A DNA stretch of 64,000 nucleotides from Terrabacter sp. MAHUQ-38 (GTDB lineage Bacteria > Actinomycetota > Actinomycetes > Actinomycetales > Dermatophilaceae): positions 496,001 through 560,000 of the forward strand of contig NZ_JACVCU010000003.1 of NCBI RefSeq assembly GCF_014518425.1, in the 5' to 3' direction. The position numbers and the translations under genes were made by a program. Below are positions 26,583 to 34,712 of this stretch, piece by piece. Numbering within the stretch: the stretch's first letter is position 1; each line of letters starts with the position of its first letter. Under the pieces are notes generated by a model that did no database searches, was not told the DNA's origin, and saw nothing but the letters and a program-made list of their open reading frames with translations.

Positions 26583-27583
26583 GAAACTTGCTCCGGTTGG
26601 TGTGAGGCGGGGTCTGGTGCGGGGTGCGCGGCATCGGCGGCCGGGGTCGGCGCGGCGTCCACGGGTGCGTCAGTGGTCTGGAGGTCGGCGGCGCCATCCT
26701 CCAGCAGGATCCGGGCCAGGCGCGCGCCGAGCGACTGCGGTTCGGAGTACGGGCCGACGAGCGAGCGGCGCAGCTCGACGGAGCCGTCCTCGGTGCCGGC
26801 GAAGGCGCGAAGGGACAGCTCGAGGCCGTCGTCTCCCTCGACGACCTCGGCAAGCGCGCCGACGGGCGCCGTGCAGCCGGCCTCGAGCGTCGCGAGCAGG
26901 GAGCGTTCGGCGGTGACGCAGGCCCGGGTGTCGGGGTCGTCGAGGACCGACACCGCGGCCACGACGTCAGCCCGGTCGGAGCGGCACTCGACGGCAAGGG
27001 CTCCCTGCCCCGGCGCGGGCAGCACCTGGATGGGGTCGATGACCTCGGTGGCCTCGTCGAGCCGGCCGAGCCGCGCGAGCCCGGCACGGGCGAGGACGAC
27101 GCCGTCGAGCTTGCCGGACGTGACGAATGCGATTCTGGTGTCGACGTTTCCGCGGATCGGGCGGACGTCGAGGCCGAGCCCGAGAGCGGCCAGCTGCGCC
27201 GTGCGACGCGGCGAACCGGTGCCGACGACCGCGCCCGCGGGCAGCTCGCCGAGGGTCAGGCCGTCGCGGGCGACGAGCACGTCGCGGCTGTCCTCGCGGA
27301 CCGGCACCGCGGCGACGACGAGGCCGGGCTCGGGGGTGGTCGGGAGGTCCTTGAGGGAGTGGACGGCGACGTCGATGCGGCCCTCGAGCAGCGCGTGGCG
27401 GATCGCCGCAGCGAAGACGCCGGTGCCGCCGATCGCCGTCAGCAGCTCACCCGACACGTCGCCCTCGGTCGTGATCTCGACGAGCTCGACCTCGTGCCCC
27501 GCCGCGCGCAGGCGGTCCGCCACCCAGCTGGACTGCGTGGTCGCGAGGGCGGATCGGCGCGTGCCGAGGCGCAGGGTGGTCAT
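26579..27583 (-). CDS. hemC: Hydroxymethylbilane synthase (porphobilinogen deaminase, HemC)
   Basis: HemC polymerises four porphobilinogens on a dipyrromethane cofactor. The 334-residue protein shows [39 protein letters not shown] with the catalytic Asp region, [19 protein letters not shown] and the cofactor-binding Cys in [12 protein letters not shown] (about residue 235). The last 40 residues form an Ala/Pro/Asp-rich tail that is not part of the enzyme fold. Its ATG overlaps the hemA stop, and its stop overlaps hemD. Confidence 0.95.
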   Translation of the reverse strand: MTTLRLGTRRSALATTQSSWVADRLRAAGHEVELVEITTEGDVSGELLTAIGGTGVFAAAIRHALLEGRIDVAVHSLKDLPTTPEPGLVVAAVPVREDSRDVLVARDGLTLGELPAGAVVGTGSPRRTAQLAALGLGLDVRPIRGNVDTRIAFVTSGKLDGVVLARAGLARLGRLDEATEVIDPIQVLPAPGQGALAVECRSDRADVVAAVSVLDDPDTRACVTAERSLLATLEAGCTAPVGALAEVVEGDDGLELSLRAFAGTEDGSVELRRSLVGPYSEPQSLGARLARILLEDGAADLQTTDAPVDAAPTPAADAAHPAPDPASHQPEQVS

Positions 27584-28962
27584 GACTGGACCCGCTTCGG
27601 CGGCGCGGAGACGTTGGCGACGTCCTTGGGCTCGAGGTCGAAGAGCTCGCGCAGGGCCGCGGCGTAGCCGTCGCCGCTGCCCTCCATCGCGAACTCCTTG
27701 ACCCGCATGGTCGGCGTGTGGAGCAGCTTCTCCACGATGCGGTGGACCGCGAGGCCCACCTCGGCGCGGGTGGCCTCGTCGAGACCGGGCAGCCGCTGGT
27801 CGAGACGGTCCATCTCGGACGCGACGAGCTCGGCGGCCCGGGCTCGCAGCGCGGCGACGGTCGGCGCGACGGACTTCTCCATGCGCCGGGTGAGGTGGTC
27901 GGCCACCTCACCGGTGATGAGCTCGCGCACTCGCGCGACCTGCGTCGTGTCGGCCCGGCCCTCGAGGAGCAGGCCCAGAGCCTGGAGGTCGACGAGCGCC
28001 ACGCTCGGCAGGGGCTCGGGCCAGGACCCGAGCGGCTCGACGTCGCGGGGCAGGCCGAGGTCGACGACGACCTGGGGCCGCCCACCACGGCGGGCGGCGC
28101 TCTCGGCGAGCATCGGCGCAGTGATGACGTGACCCACCGCGCCCGTGCACGTGACGACGAGGTCGCTCCCGGCGAGCACGTCGGCGAGGTCGTCCCACGG
28201 CCGCGCCGTGCCCGACGTCGCTGCGGCCAGCCGCTCGGCGCGCTCGGCGGTGCGGTTGACGACGGTGAGCGACTCGACGCCCGCGCGGGCCATGGTCGCG
28301 GCCGCGAGGCCGCTCATGCCGCCCGCACCGACGACGGCGGCCGAGGCGCCCTCGAGCGGCCCGAGGACGGTCTCGGCCTCCTCGAGCGCCATCTGGACGA
28401 GGGAGACGCTGTGCTGGTCGATGTCGGTCTCGGTGTGCGCCCGCTTGCCGACCCGCAGCGCGGCCTGGAAGAGCGCGTTGAGCGACTCGGCGACCTGGCC
28501 GCGTCGCTGGGCGCCGGTGAGGGCGTCGCGCATCTGCCCGAGGATCTGCGACTCGCCGACGGCCATCGAGTCGAGACCGCAGGCGACCGTGAACGCGTGC
28601 GCGACCGCGGCGTCGTCGTAGCGGACGTAGAGGTGTTCCGCGAGCGCCTCGGCACGCGACGCGAGGGCGTCGGCAGGGTCGGTCGGGGGCACGTCGGCGG
28701 CGGGCCGGGCGTCGGCCGGAGGCTCGATGCCCGCGGCGAGCGCGAGCGCCTCACCGATGGCGGCCACGGCGGGGTGGAAGGCGGGGACGGCGGCATACAC
28801 CTCGAGGCGGTTGCACGTGGAGAGCACGACGGCCTCGGTCGCGGTCGCGGACCGCAGGACGGAGCCGGCGATGGCCTCGGCGCGGTCGGGGCTCTCGGAG
28901 AGGGCCTCGAGCACCGACAGCGGCGCGGTGTGGTGGGACAGTCCGATGACGAGCAGGCTCAT
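27580..28962 (-). CDS. hemA: Glutamyl-tRNA reductase (HemA)
   Basis: HemA reduces glutamyl-tRNA to glutamate-1-semialdehyde with NADPH, the first committed step of the C5 heme route. The 460-residue protein starts [19 protein letters not shown], has the catalytic Cys in [13 protein letters not shown] (about residue 50), [12 protein letters not shown], the Rossmann motif [19 protein letters not shown], and a C-terminal dimerisation domain. The ATG at 28962 overlaps the rex stop (ATGA), so heme synthesis starts from the rex promoter. Confidence 0.96.
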   Translation of the reverse strand: MSLLVIGLSHHTAPLSVLEALSESPDRAEAIAGSVLRSATATEAVVLSTCNRLEVYAAVPAFHPAVAAIGEALALAAGIEPPADARPAADVPPTDPADALASRAEALAEHLYVRYDDAAVAHAFTVACGLDSMAVGESQILGQMRDALTGAQRRGQVAESLNALFQAALRVGKRAHTETDIDQHSVSLVQMALEEAETVLGPLEGASAAVVGAGGMSGLAAATMARAGVESLTVVNRTAERAERLAAATSGTARPWDDLADVLAGSDLVVTCTGAVGHVITAPMLAESAARRGGRPQVVVDLGLPRDVEPLGSWPEPLPSVALVDLQALGLLLEGRADTTQVARVRELITGEVADHLTRRMEKSVAPTVAALRARAAELVASEMDRLDQRLPGLDEATRAEVGLAVHRIVEKLLHTPTMRVKEFAMEGSGDGYAAALRELFDLEPKDVANVSAPPKRVQS

Positions 28963-29642
28963 GGGGCGACCACCGCCGAACGGAGCTCGCCGGCGGCGAG
29001 GGACTTGCGCTGGGCGTGGAAGGCGAGGATCTGCAGCTCCGTGGAGAGGTCGACGCGGCGCACGTCCACGCCGCTGGGCACGGCGAGGACCGCGGGGGCG
29101 AAGTTGAGGATCGAGCTGATCCCGGCGGCGACGAGGGCATCGCACACGGCCTGTGCCGCGGGGGCGGGCGTCGCGATGACCCCGATGGCGATCGGGTCGA
29201 GCTGGTGGTGGTCGGCGAGCTCGGACAGCGGCCGGATCGGCACCCCGACGATGCGCTCGTCGGCCAGGGCCGGGTCGTCGTCGTAGAGCCCGACGATGCG
29301 GAACCCCTTCGTGACGAAACCGGAGTAGGAGGCGAGAGCGTGCCCCAGGTTGCCCATCCCGACGATGGCGACCGGCCAGTCCTCGGTGAGCCCGAGCGCC
29401 CGCGAGATCTCGAGCGCGAGCGTCTCCACCTCGTAGCCGACCCCGCGGACCCCGTAGGAGCCGAGGTGGCTCAGGTCCTTGCGCAGCTGCGCGGAGCGCA
29501 CGCCGACCTCGGCCGCGAGCTCTTCGGACGAGACCGACACGACGCCGTCCTCAGCGAGACGCGACAGCGTCCGAAGGTACTCGGGAAGCCGCGCGACGGT
29601 CGCGTCGGGGATCTCTCGACGCAGTACAGGGTCGGCGGACAC
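28959..29642 (-). CDS. rex: Redox-sensing transcriptional repressor Rex
   Basis: Rex binds DNA when NADH is low and lets go when NADH is high. The 227-residue protein has an N-terminal winged helix (YLRTLSRLAEDGVVSVSSEE, LAAEVGVRSAQLRKDLSHLG), the NAD-binding motif VAIVGMGNLGHALASY (about residue 92) and a C-terminal swap helix. GTG at 29642 is the likely start, without a strong ribosome binding site. It leads rex-hemA-hemC-hemD-hemB, the same arrangement described for Streptomyces coelicolor, where Rex represses its own rex-hemACD operon. Confidence 0.94.
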   Translation of the reverse strand: MSADPVLRREIPDATVARLPEYLRTLSRLAEDGVVSVSSEELAAEVGVRSAQLRKDLSHLGSYGVRGVGYEVETLALEISRALGLTEDWPVAIVGMGNLGHALASYSGFVTKGFRIVGLYDDDPALADERIVGVPIRPLSELADHHQLDPIAIGVIATPAPAAQAVCDALVAAGISSILNFAPAVLAVPSGVDVRRVDLSTELQILAFHAQRKSLAAGELRSAVVAP

Positions 29643-29706
29643 GCTTGCTCACCGGCTCCTCTCAACGAGGCGTTCTCCCGAACGCGGAGCACGTGGGGAC
29701 CAGATC

Positions 29707-29735
29707 AGGCTAGACGTTTGTGAACCCATGCACAA
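29707..29735 (-). promoter_or_regulatory. rex promoter with overlapping Rex operator
   Basis: On the minus strand TTGTGC (29735-29730) and TAGCCT (29712-29707) are spaced by 17 bases, fitting a vegetative -35/-10 pair; transcription would begin near 29700, about 58 bases before rex. The Rex operator TGTGAACCCATGCACA (29719-29734, plus-strand reading) covers the -35 box and spacer. It differs from the Streptomyces ROP consensus TGTGAACGCGTTCACA in the centre and two right-arm positions, and the flanking bases extend it to TTGTG-N8-CACAA. Binding here would block RNA polymerase, giving autorepression. Confidence 0.7.
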
Positions 29736-29830
29736 AGTTGACTTCGGCGGCCTATCACGGCATGGGACGGCCCGGTGAGGCAGGTCACCCCCTCGGCGAC
29801 CCGGCGGCCGGCGCACGGACCCTGGAGAGG

Positions 29831-30094
29831 TCAGCGGAGGGCGGCGCGCAGGCGGGCCTCGTCGACCCTCCAGAAGTCGTGGCGACGGCCGTCGACGAAG
29901 GTCACCGGGATCTGCTCGGCGTAGCGACGCAGCAGGTCGGGGTCGTCGTCGACCGATTCCTCGCGCCACGTCACGCCGAGCTCGGCGGCGACGCGTTCGA
30001 CCACGGCCCGTGCCTCGTCGCAGAGGTGGCACCCGGGACGGCCGAGCAGCACGACGCGGGGCTGGTCGGCCCCCGGAGTCCGATCTGTCGTCAC
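29831..30094 (-). CDS. Glutaredoxin-like protein (DUF836 type)
   Basis: An 87-residue thioredoxin-fold protein with a CxxC site in LLGRPGCHLCDEARAVVER (about residues 22-25) and the cis-Pro segment AEQIPVTFVDGRR. It fits the small glutaredoxin-like family found beside hemA in actinobacteria (Rv0508 in M. tuberculosis). The redox partner is unknown. It has its own position, 188 bases before the rex start region on the same strand, and may be transcribed separately. Confidence 0.85.
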   Translation of the reverse strand: MTTDRTPGADQPRVVLLGRPGCHLCDEARAVVERVAAELGVTWREESVDDDPDLLRRYAEQIPVTFVDGRRHDFWRVDEARLRAALR

Positions 30095-30188
30095 CGGCCC
30101 ACTCTATGCCGGCCTGCGCCAACGTCGGCTGCGCCACAAAAGCCCAACGAGGCCCCAACCGCCTGCCGATTCGGTCAGACTGTCCACA

Positions 30189-31013
30189 ATGCGCGCTAAC
30201 AGGACGCCGGCACGCCGGCTCGGCCCTGTCCCCGCGCCGGGAAGGGTCCCGGCGCTGGTGTCGATGACGCCTGTCCCCGCGACCTCCACACCCGCCGGTT
30301 ACCCGGCGGGTAGTCGGCTCACCACCACCCTCCCGACGTGGCGCAGCGCCCTCGACCTGCTCTGGGCCGCCCTCGCCGGCGAGGGCACCGAGGGCGTCGA
30401 GCTGACCCGTGGCGGAGCAGGTCACCCCGGCCCCGGACGCGCGCACCCCGTGCGCGACGTCGAGCAGCAGGCCCGCATCGCCGCCCTCGTCGAGCTCGCC
30501 CAGCGCGGCGACAAGGAGGCCTTCGCCCAGCTCTACGACGTCTACGTCGACACGGTCTTCCGCTACGTCCTCGTGCGGGTGGCCAACCGCGCGCTCGCCG
30601 AGGACCTCACGTCCGAGACGTTCCTGCGCGCCATGCGCCGCATCGACTCCTTCACGTGGCAGGGCAAGGACATCGCCGCGTGGTTCGTCACCATCGCCCG
30701 CAACCTCATCGCCGACCACGTCAAGTCGGCGAAGTTCCGTTTCGAGGTCGCGACGGCCGACATGCGCGATGCCGACGAGCGCGTCGACGCCCCCGAGGCC
30801 GAGGTGCTGAACCGGCTGCGCGACGAACGGCTCGTCTCGGCGATCCGCGAGCTCGGCCCCGACCAGGCCGAGTGCATCACCCTGCGGTTCCTCCAGGGCC
30901 TGTCGCTCGCTGACACGGCGAAGGTGCTCGGCAAGTCCGAGGGCGCCGTCAAGCAGCTCCAGCTGCGCGCCACCAGGGCACTGCGCAAGTCGCTCGACGG
31001 AGTCGAGCTGTGA
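30189..31013 (+). CDS. BldN-like ECF sigma factor
   Basis: A 274-residue RNA polymerase sigma factor. Region 2 spans about residues 95-175 (AFAQLYDVYVDTVFRYVLVR, LTSETFLRAMRRIDSFTWQG) and region 4 about residues 205-265 (AECITLRFLQGLSLADTAKV, GKSEGAVKQLQLRATRALRK). The DSFTWQGKDIAAWFVTIARN and DHVKSAKFRFEVATADM stretches resemble Streptomyces BldN closely. Like BldN, it has an N-terminal extension of about 90 residues, rich in Pro/Thr/Gly, which in BldN is a removable pro-sequence. The exact start is uncertain. The next gene encodes the likely anti-sigma factor. Confidence 0.85.
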   Translation: MRANRTPARRLGPVPAPGRVPALVSMTPVPATSTPAGYPAGSRLTTTLPTWRSALDLLWAALAGEGTEGVELTRGGAGHPGPGRAHPVRDVEQQARIAALVELAQRGDKEAFAQLYDVYVDTVFRYVLVRVANRALAEDLTSETFLRAMRRIDSFTWQGKDIAAWFVTIARNLIADHVKSAKFRFEVATADMRDADERVDAPEAEVLNRLRDERLVSAIRELGPDQAECITLRFLQGLSLADTAKVLGKSEGAVKQLQLRATRALRKSLDGVEL

Positions 31014-31354
31014 CGGGCGTAACCCCACCGGCACCCTCGTCGTTCTCACGCCGGAGGGACGGTGCGTGTGGGCCCGGACCGCCGCTCGGCGCGCCGACCG
31101 GCGCGACCGTGGATCGCGTGAACGCAGGCGGCTCGATGGCAGTGACGACAGTGCTCGAGCCACTGACGAGTGACCTGCACGACCCACCCCTCGCCGTATG
31201 CCGTGTCGCGGCGCGCCCGCCCGGGCCGCCGGGGTCGGTCCCGGGAGGCCGTACGCCCTGACGGGCTCCCGGGACCGCGTGACCCAGCGAGCTCGACCAG
31301 CCCGACCAGAACGACCAGACCGACCACCGCACCCGACCGACCGAAGGAGGGGAC
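31014..31354 (+). other. 341-base gap between sigma factor and DUF5667 genes
   Basis: No gene is supported here. One octamer GTATGCCG lies at 31196-31203, and a run of GACC/CGACC repeats occupies about 31294-31345. An 83-codon open frame (31010-31261) has no family features and poor codon preference. The gap may hold a promoter for the downstream gene. Confidence 0.4.
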
Positions 31355-32746
31355 ATGGACCTCGGCGCCAACGCCGACGGCGAGCTGCTGCAGCGCGCCC
31401 TCGACGGCGAACGCGTGACCGAGCCCGGAATCCTCGAGCTCGTCGCCGTGCTCCACGCCGTGCAGGCCGTCGACCAGGCCGGGCTCGCTCCCCGCGCCGA
31501 GTTCGTCTCCGACCTGCGCGCCCGCCTGCTCGCCGATGGCGGCACCGCCGTGCTCCCGGTCACGCCGGTCCCACCGCCGGCCGGCACCGATGGTGCCCAG
31601 GCCTCCCCCGGCACCGAACCAACGTCGACATCGACTGGCCCGTCCACGGGCCTGTCGACTGGCCCGTCGACGCCCGACGAGCGCCGGCTCGAGGACGGGA
31701 AGGACGGCGAGGGTGGCACGGGCGGCACCGTGTCGGTGCTGCGCGTCGCGGCCCGGCCCCTGAGGTTCCTCGCCGCCGCGGCCGCCGGCATCCTCGTCGT
31801 CGGCGGGTCTCTCGGTGCGGCGTCGCGCACGGCGCTGCCCGGCGACGCCCTCTACGGCGTCAAGCAGCTTCTCGACCGGGCTGCCGTGCAGCTCGCGGGC
31901 TCGCGCCTCGACGAGGGGCTCACCTATCTCGCGCAGGCGCAGGAGCACATCGAGGACGCCCGCGACCTGCTCGACCGGGGCGACCCGTCGACACACGACC
32001 TCGACACGGCATACGACGCGGCCAGCGACGCGACCCGGCGGGCCCAGACGATCCTCCTGGACGTCTACACGAACGAGAAGCGCACCGAGGCCCTGACCGA
32101 GCTCGCCGACTTCTACACGCGGGCCATCCCGCAGGTCGAGGCCATGCGGCCGCGCGTGCCCGCCGAGTCCCTGCCGGCCTGGCAGCGCCTGAGGGACCTC
32201 CTCGGCGCCGGCCAGCTGGCGACGCTGCGCGTTCTTGCGACCTGCACCGGCTGCGGTGACCGCGCCCTGCAGGCCCGGCAGGTGCTCAGCACCGTGACCG
32301 GGGCAGCGCGGCCCACGACGCCCGGAGGCAGCAGCCCCGCCCCGGGCACCCGGTCCCCGACGGGTACGCCGACGCCCTCGGGGTCGGTGCCGGGGCTCCC
32401 GCTGCCCTCGGCCACCGTCCCCCACGCCCAGCTGCCGGGCGTCACGGTCCCGGGTGTCACGGTCCCGGGTGTCACCGCGACCGGTGGTGTGACGCTGCCC
32501 GGCGGCACCGTCAACCTGCCGAGCGTCGGCATCACGTCCTCCTCCGTCGGTGGCGGCGGTGGAGGCGTGACGCTGCCCGGCGCGACGGTGAACCTGCCGA
32601 GCGTCGGCATCACCTCCTCGACGATCGGTGCGGGCGGTGGCGGCGTGACTCTGCCCGGGGTGACCGTGACCGTTCCGACCATCAAGCTCGGCGCCCCGAC
32701 CGTGCCGTCCGCCTCGCTCCCGGCGCCGACGAAGCTGCTCCCCTGA
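31355..32746 (+). CDS. DUF5667 membrane protein, probable anti-sigma factor (RsbN-like)
   Basis: A 463-residue protein. Residues 1-65 form a small soluble N-terminal part (ELLQRALDGERVTEPGILEL), the place where RsbN binds sigma BldN. A Ser/Thr/Gly/Pro linker follows, one membrane helix near residues 130-150 (FLAAAAAGILVVGGSLGA), and the DUF5667 domain (PGDALYGVKQLLDRAAVQLA to about residue 315, including CTGCGDRAL). The last 130 residues are outside the membrane and carry repeats such as PGVTVPGVTVPGVT and two copies of TVNLPSVGITSS. AAGGAGG precedes the ATG. Partner assignment rests on family and position. Confidence 0.8.
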   Translation: MDLGANADGELLQRALDGERVTEPGILELVAVLHAVQAVDQAGLAPRAEFVSDLRARLLADGGTAVLPVTPVPPPAGTDGAQASPGTEPTSTSTGPSTGLSTGPSTPDERRLEDGKDGEGGTGGTVSVLRVAARPLRFLAAAAAGILVVGGSLGAASRTALPGDALYGVKQLLDRAAVQLAGSRLDEGLTYLAQAQEHIEDARDLLDRGDPSTHDLDTAYDAASDATRRAQTILLDVYTNEKRTEALTELADFYTRAIPQVEAMRPRVPAESLPAWQRLRDLLGAGQLATLRVLATCTGCGDRALQARQVLSTVTGAARPTTPGGSSPAPGTRSPTGTPTPSGSVPGLPLPSATVPHAQLPGVTVPGVTVPGVTATGGVTLPGGTVNLPSVGITSSSVGGGGGGVTLPGATVNLPSVGITSSTIGAGGGGVTLPGVTVTVPTIKLGAPTVPSASLPAPTKLLP

Positions 32747-32780
32747 CACCAGTCCGACCGCGACCGGCACCGGGGAAAGC

Positions 32781-34712
32781 TCAGAGGAAGACGGACTTGC
32801 GCTGCATGAGCAGGCTGTACAGCGTCTGCTGGATCGTCTCGCGCACCTGGTCGGTGAGGTCGAAGACGAGCATGGGGTCATCAGCCGCGTCGGGTCCGAA
32901 GCTCGTCGTCTGGATGGGCGGCCCGAACTCGATGAGCCACTTGCTCGGCAGCGGCACCATGCCGAGCGGCCCGAGCAGCGGGAACGTGGGGGTGATCGGC
33001 GCGTACGGCAGACCGAGCAGTCGCGCGACGGCCGGCATGTTGCCGATGATCGGGTAGATCTCCTCCGCGCCGACGATCGACACCGGCACGATCGGGACAC
33101 CGGCCCGCAGCGCCGCCGACACGAAACCACCCCGGCCGAAACGCTGGAGCTTGTAGCGCTCGCTGAACGGCTTGCCGACGCCCTTGAAGCCCTCGGGCCA
33201 GACGCCGACGAGCGAGCCGGTGCGAAGCAGCCGCTCGGCGTCGGTGTTGGCCGCAAGGGTGGTGCCGGACCGGCGAGCCATGGTGCCGATGAACGGCATC
33301 TGGAAGACGAGGTCGGCACCGAGCATGCGCAGGTGGCGGTTCCTCGGGTGCTCGTCGTAGACGGCCACCTGGGTCATGAGGGAGTCCATGGCGACGGTGC
33401 CGGAGTGGTTGCCCACGACGAGGGCGCCGCCCTCGTCGGGGATGTTCTCGATGCCGCGCACCTCGACCCGGAACCACTTCTTGTAGAGGGGCCGCAGCAG
33501 GGGCAGGTGCACGTTGATCGTGTAGTCCTCGTCGAAGCCGAACTCGTCGACGACGTAGTCGCCGGTGAGCCGGCGGCGCAGGTAGGCGAGGGTCTCGGCC
33601 ACCTGGCGCTCGACGTCCTCGGCGGGCACACCGGCGGACGTCGCCGCAGCGCGCAGGACGTTGACGGCGAGCTCGACGAGCTCGGCCGGCCCGGGTCGCG
33701 ACTCGGACGAGAACTCGGCTCCCTCGAGCACGCTGCCGATGAGCTTCTCCGCGCGTGACTGCAGGCCCGTGGTCAACGCTCGCTCCCAGCCCTCGCCCTC
33801 GCCCGGGGCCGTATGCCGGGTGGTCGGCTTCGCGCTGGCGCTCTCGTCTCGCGGGGCGACGTCCTCGACGGGCGGCACGGCGCGCAGCCGCTTCGGCTCG
33901 CCGGTGCCAGGGCGCCGGGTCGACCGCATCGAGGCGCGGCTCGGCCGGGTGCGAGCCGCCGACGGCCGCTCGGGCGCCTCTGATCCCTTGGGTCGCTCGG
34001 GTCCCTCGGGTTCGCCGGTCGCCGTTGTGTCCTCGACGGCGACGGGCTCGTCGGCCGGCTGAGGGGTCACGGCCTGGTCGGCCGTTGCCTCCGGTGCCTC
34101 GGAGTCACGCGATGCGTCGAGCTCGCCGTCGCCGGTGGGCAGCGTCATCGGGGACTCAGTCATGGGCCCCTCGGTCACCGTGGCGGCCTCGTCGGCCGGC
34201 GACGAGGTCGTCGACGTCCCGGCGGCGAGCCGGCGGGCGGTGCTCACCTCGACCGGCTGGGTCGGGATCAGCGGAGTGCCTGCGCGCCGGCGGCGTTCGC
34301 CCGAGGCCCGCGCGGCGCCCGCAGCGAACGCGCCTCGGACGGGACGTGCCGCGGACGTCGGGACGACTGCCGCTGCCGCTGCTGCCGGCGTGGTCGTCGC
34401 GGTCGTCCTCTTCGCGGCCTTCTTCGCGGCGGGCTTCTTCGTGGCCCTCTTGGCAGGCTTCTGGGCAGGCCTCTCGGCGGGCTGCGTCGTGGCCTGCTTC
34501 GAGGCCTTCGTCGTGGTCTTCTTCGTGGCCTTCTTCGTGGCCTTCTTGGCGGGCCGCTCCGCAGCTTTCTTCGCGGACGTCTTTGCGGACCTCTTGGCGG
34601 TGGGCGCCGGCGCACGGGTGCCGGCCCTCTTCGCAGCAGCCTGCTCCGGCGGCGCGGACTCGGCGCCGTCCCTGCCCTGAGCCGGCGCGGACTGGTTCGG
34701 GTCGACGGTCAC
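32781..34712 (-). CDS. Lysophospholipid acyltransferase (PlsC-like) with a histone H1-like N-terminal tail
   Basis: A 643-residue fusion. Residues about 25-105 are a Lys/Ala/Pro-rich tail of the histone H1/AlgP type (KKATKKATKKTTTKASK), followed by about 200 residues of low-complexity, Thr/Pro/Glu-rich sequence. The acyltransferase occupies about residues 420-640: VVGNHSGTVAMDSLM, a GVWPEGFKGVGK block and PIVPVSIVGAEEIYPI. It would add an acyl chain to a lysolipid or glycolipid at the membrane. The GTG start overlaps the epimerase stop (GTGA). The tail could bind DNA, RNA or anionic lipid. Position matches Rv0502 in M. tuberculosis. Confidence 0.82.
   Translation of the reverse strand: MTVDPNQSAPAQGRDGAESAPPEQAAAKRAGTRAPAPTAKRSAKTSAKKAAERPAKKATKKATKKTTTKASKQATTQPAERPAQKPAKRATKKPAAKKAAKRTTATTTPAAAAAAVVPTSAARPVRGAFAAGAARASGERRRRAGTPLIPTQPVEVSTARRLAAGTSTTSSPADEAATVTEGPMTESPMTLPTGDGELDASRDSEAPEATADQAVTPQPADEPVAVEDTTATGEPEGPERPKGSEAPERPSAARTRPSRASMRSTRRPGTGEPKRLRAVPPVEDVAPRDESASAKPTTRHTAPGEGEGWERALTTGLQSRAEKLIGSVLEGAEFSSESRPGPAELVELAVNVLRAAATSAGVPAEDVERQVAETLAYLRRRLTGDYVVDEFGFDEDYTINVHLPLLRPLYKKWFRVEVRGIENIPDEGGALVVGNHSGTVAMDSLMTQVAVYDEHPRNRHLRMLGADLVFQMPFIGTMARRSGTTLAANTDAERLLRTGSLVGVWPEGFKGVGKPFSERYKLQRFGRGGFVSAALRAGVPIVPVSIVGAEEIYPIIGNMPAVARLLGLPYAPITPTFPLLGPLGMVPLPSKWLIEFGPPIQTTSFGPDAADDPMLVFDLTDQVRETIQQTLYSLLMQRKSVFL

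Noticed and set aside
24492-27701. Open frame of 1069 codons on the plus strand across hemB, hemD and hemC
   Set aside because: It runs antisense through three clearly coding genes and is rich in Arg and Ser without any domain.
31010-31261. Short gene of 83 codons between the sigma factor and DUF5667 genes
   Set aside because: It overlaps the sigma factor end, lacks a ribosome binding site and has no recognisable feature.
32430-32700. Tandem DNA repeats as a CRISPR array
   Set aside because: The units are in frame, encode Val/Pro/Gly/Thr repeats within a long gene, and have no spacer-repeat alternation.
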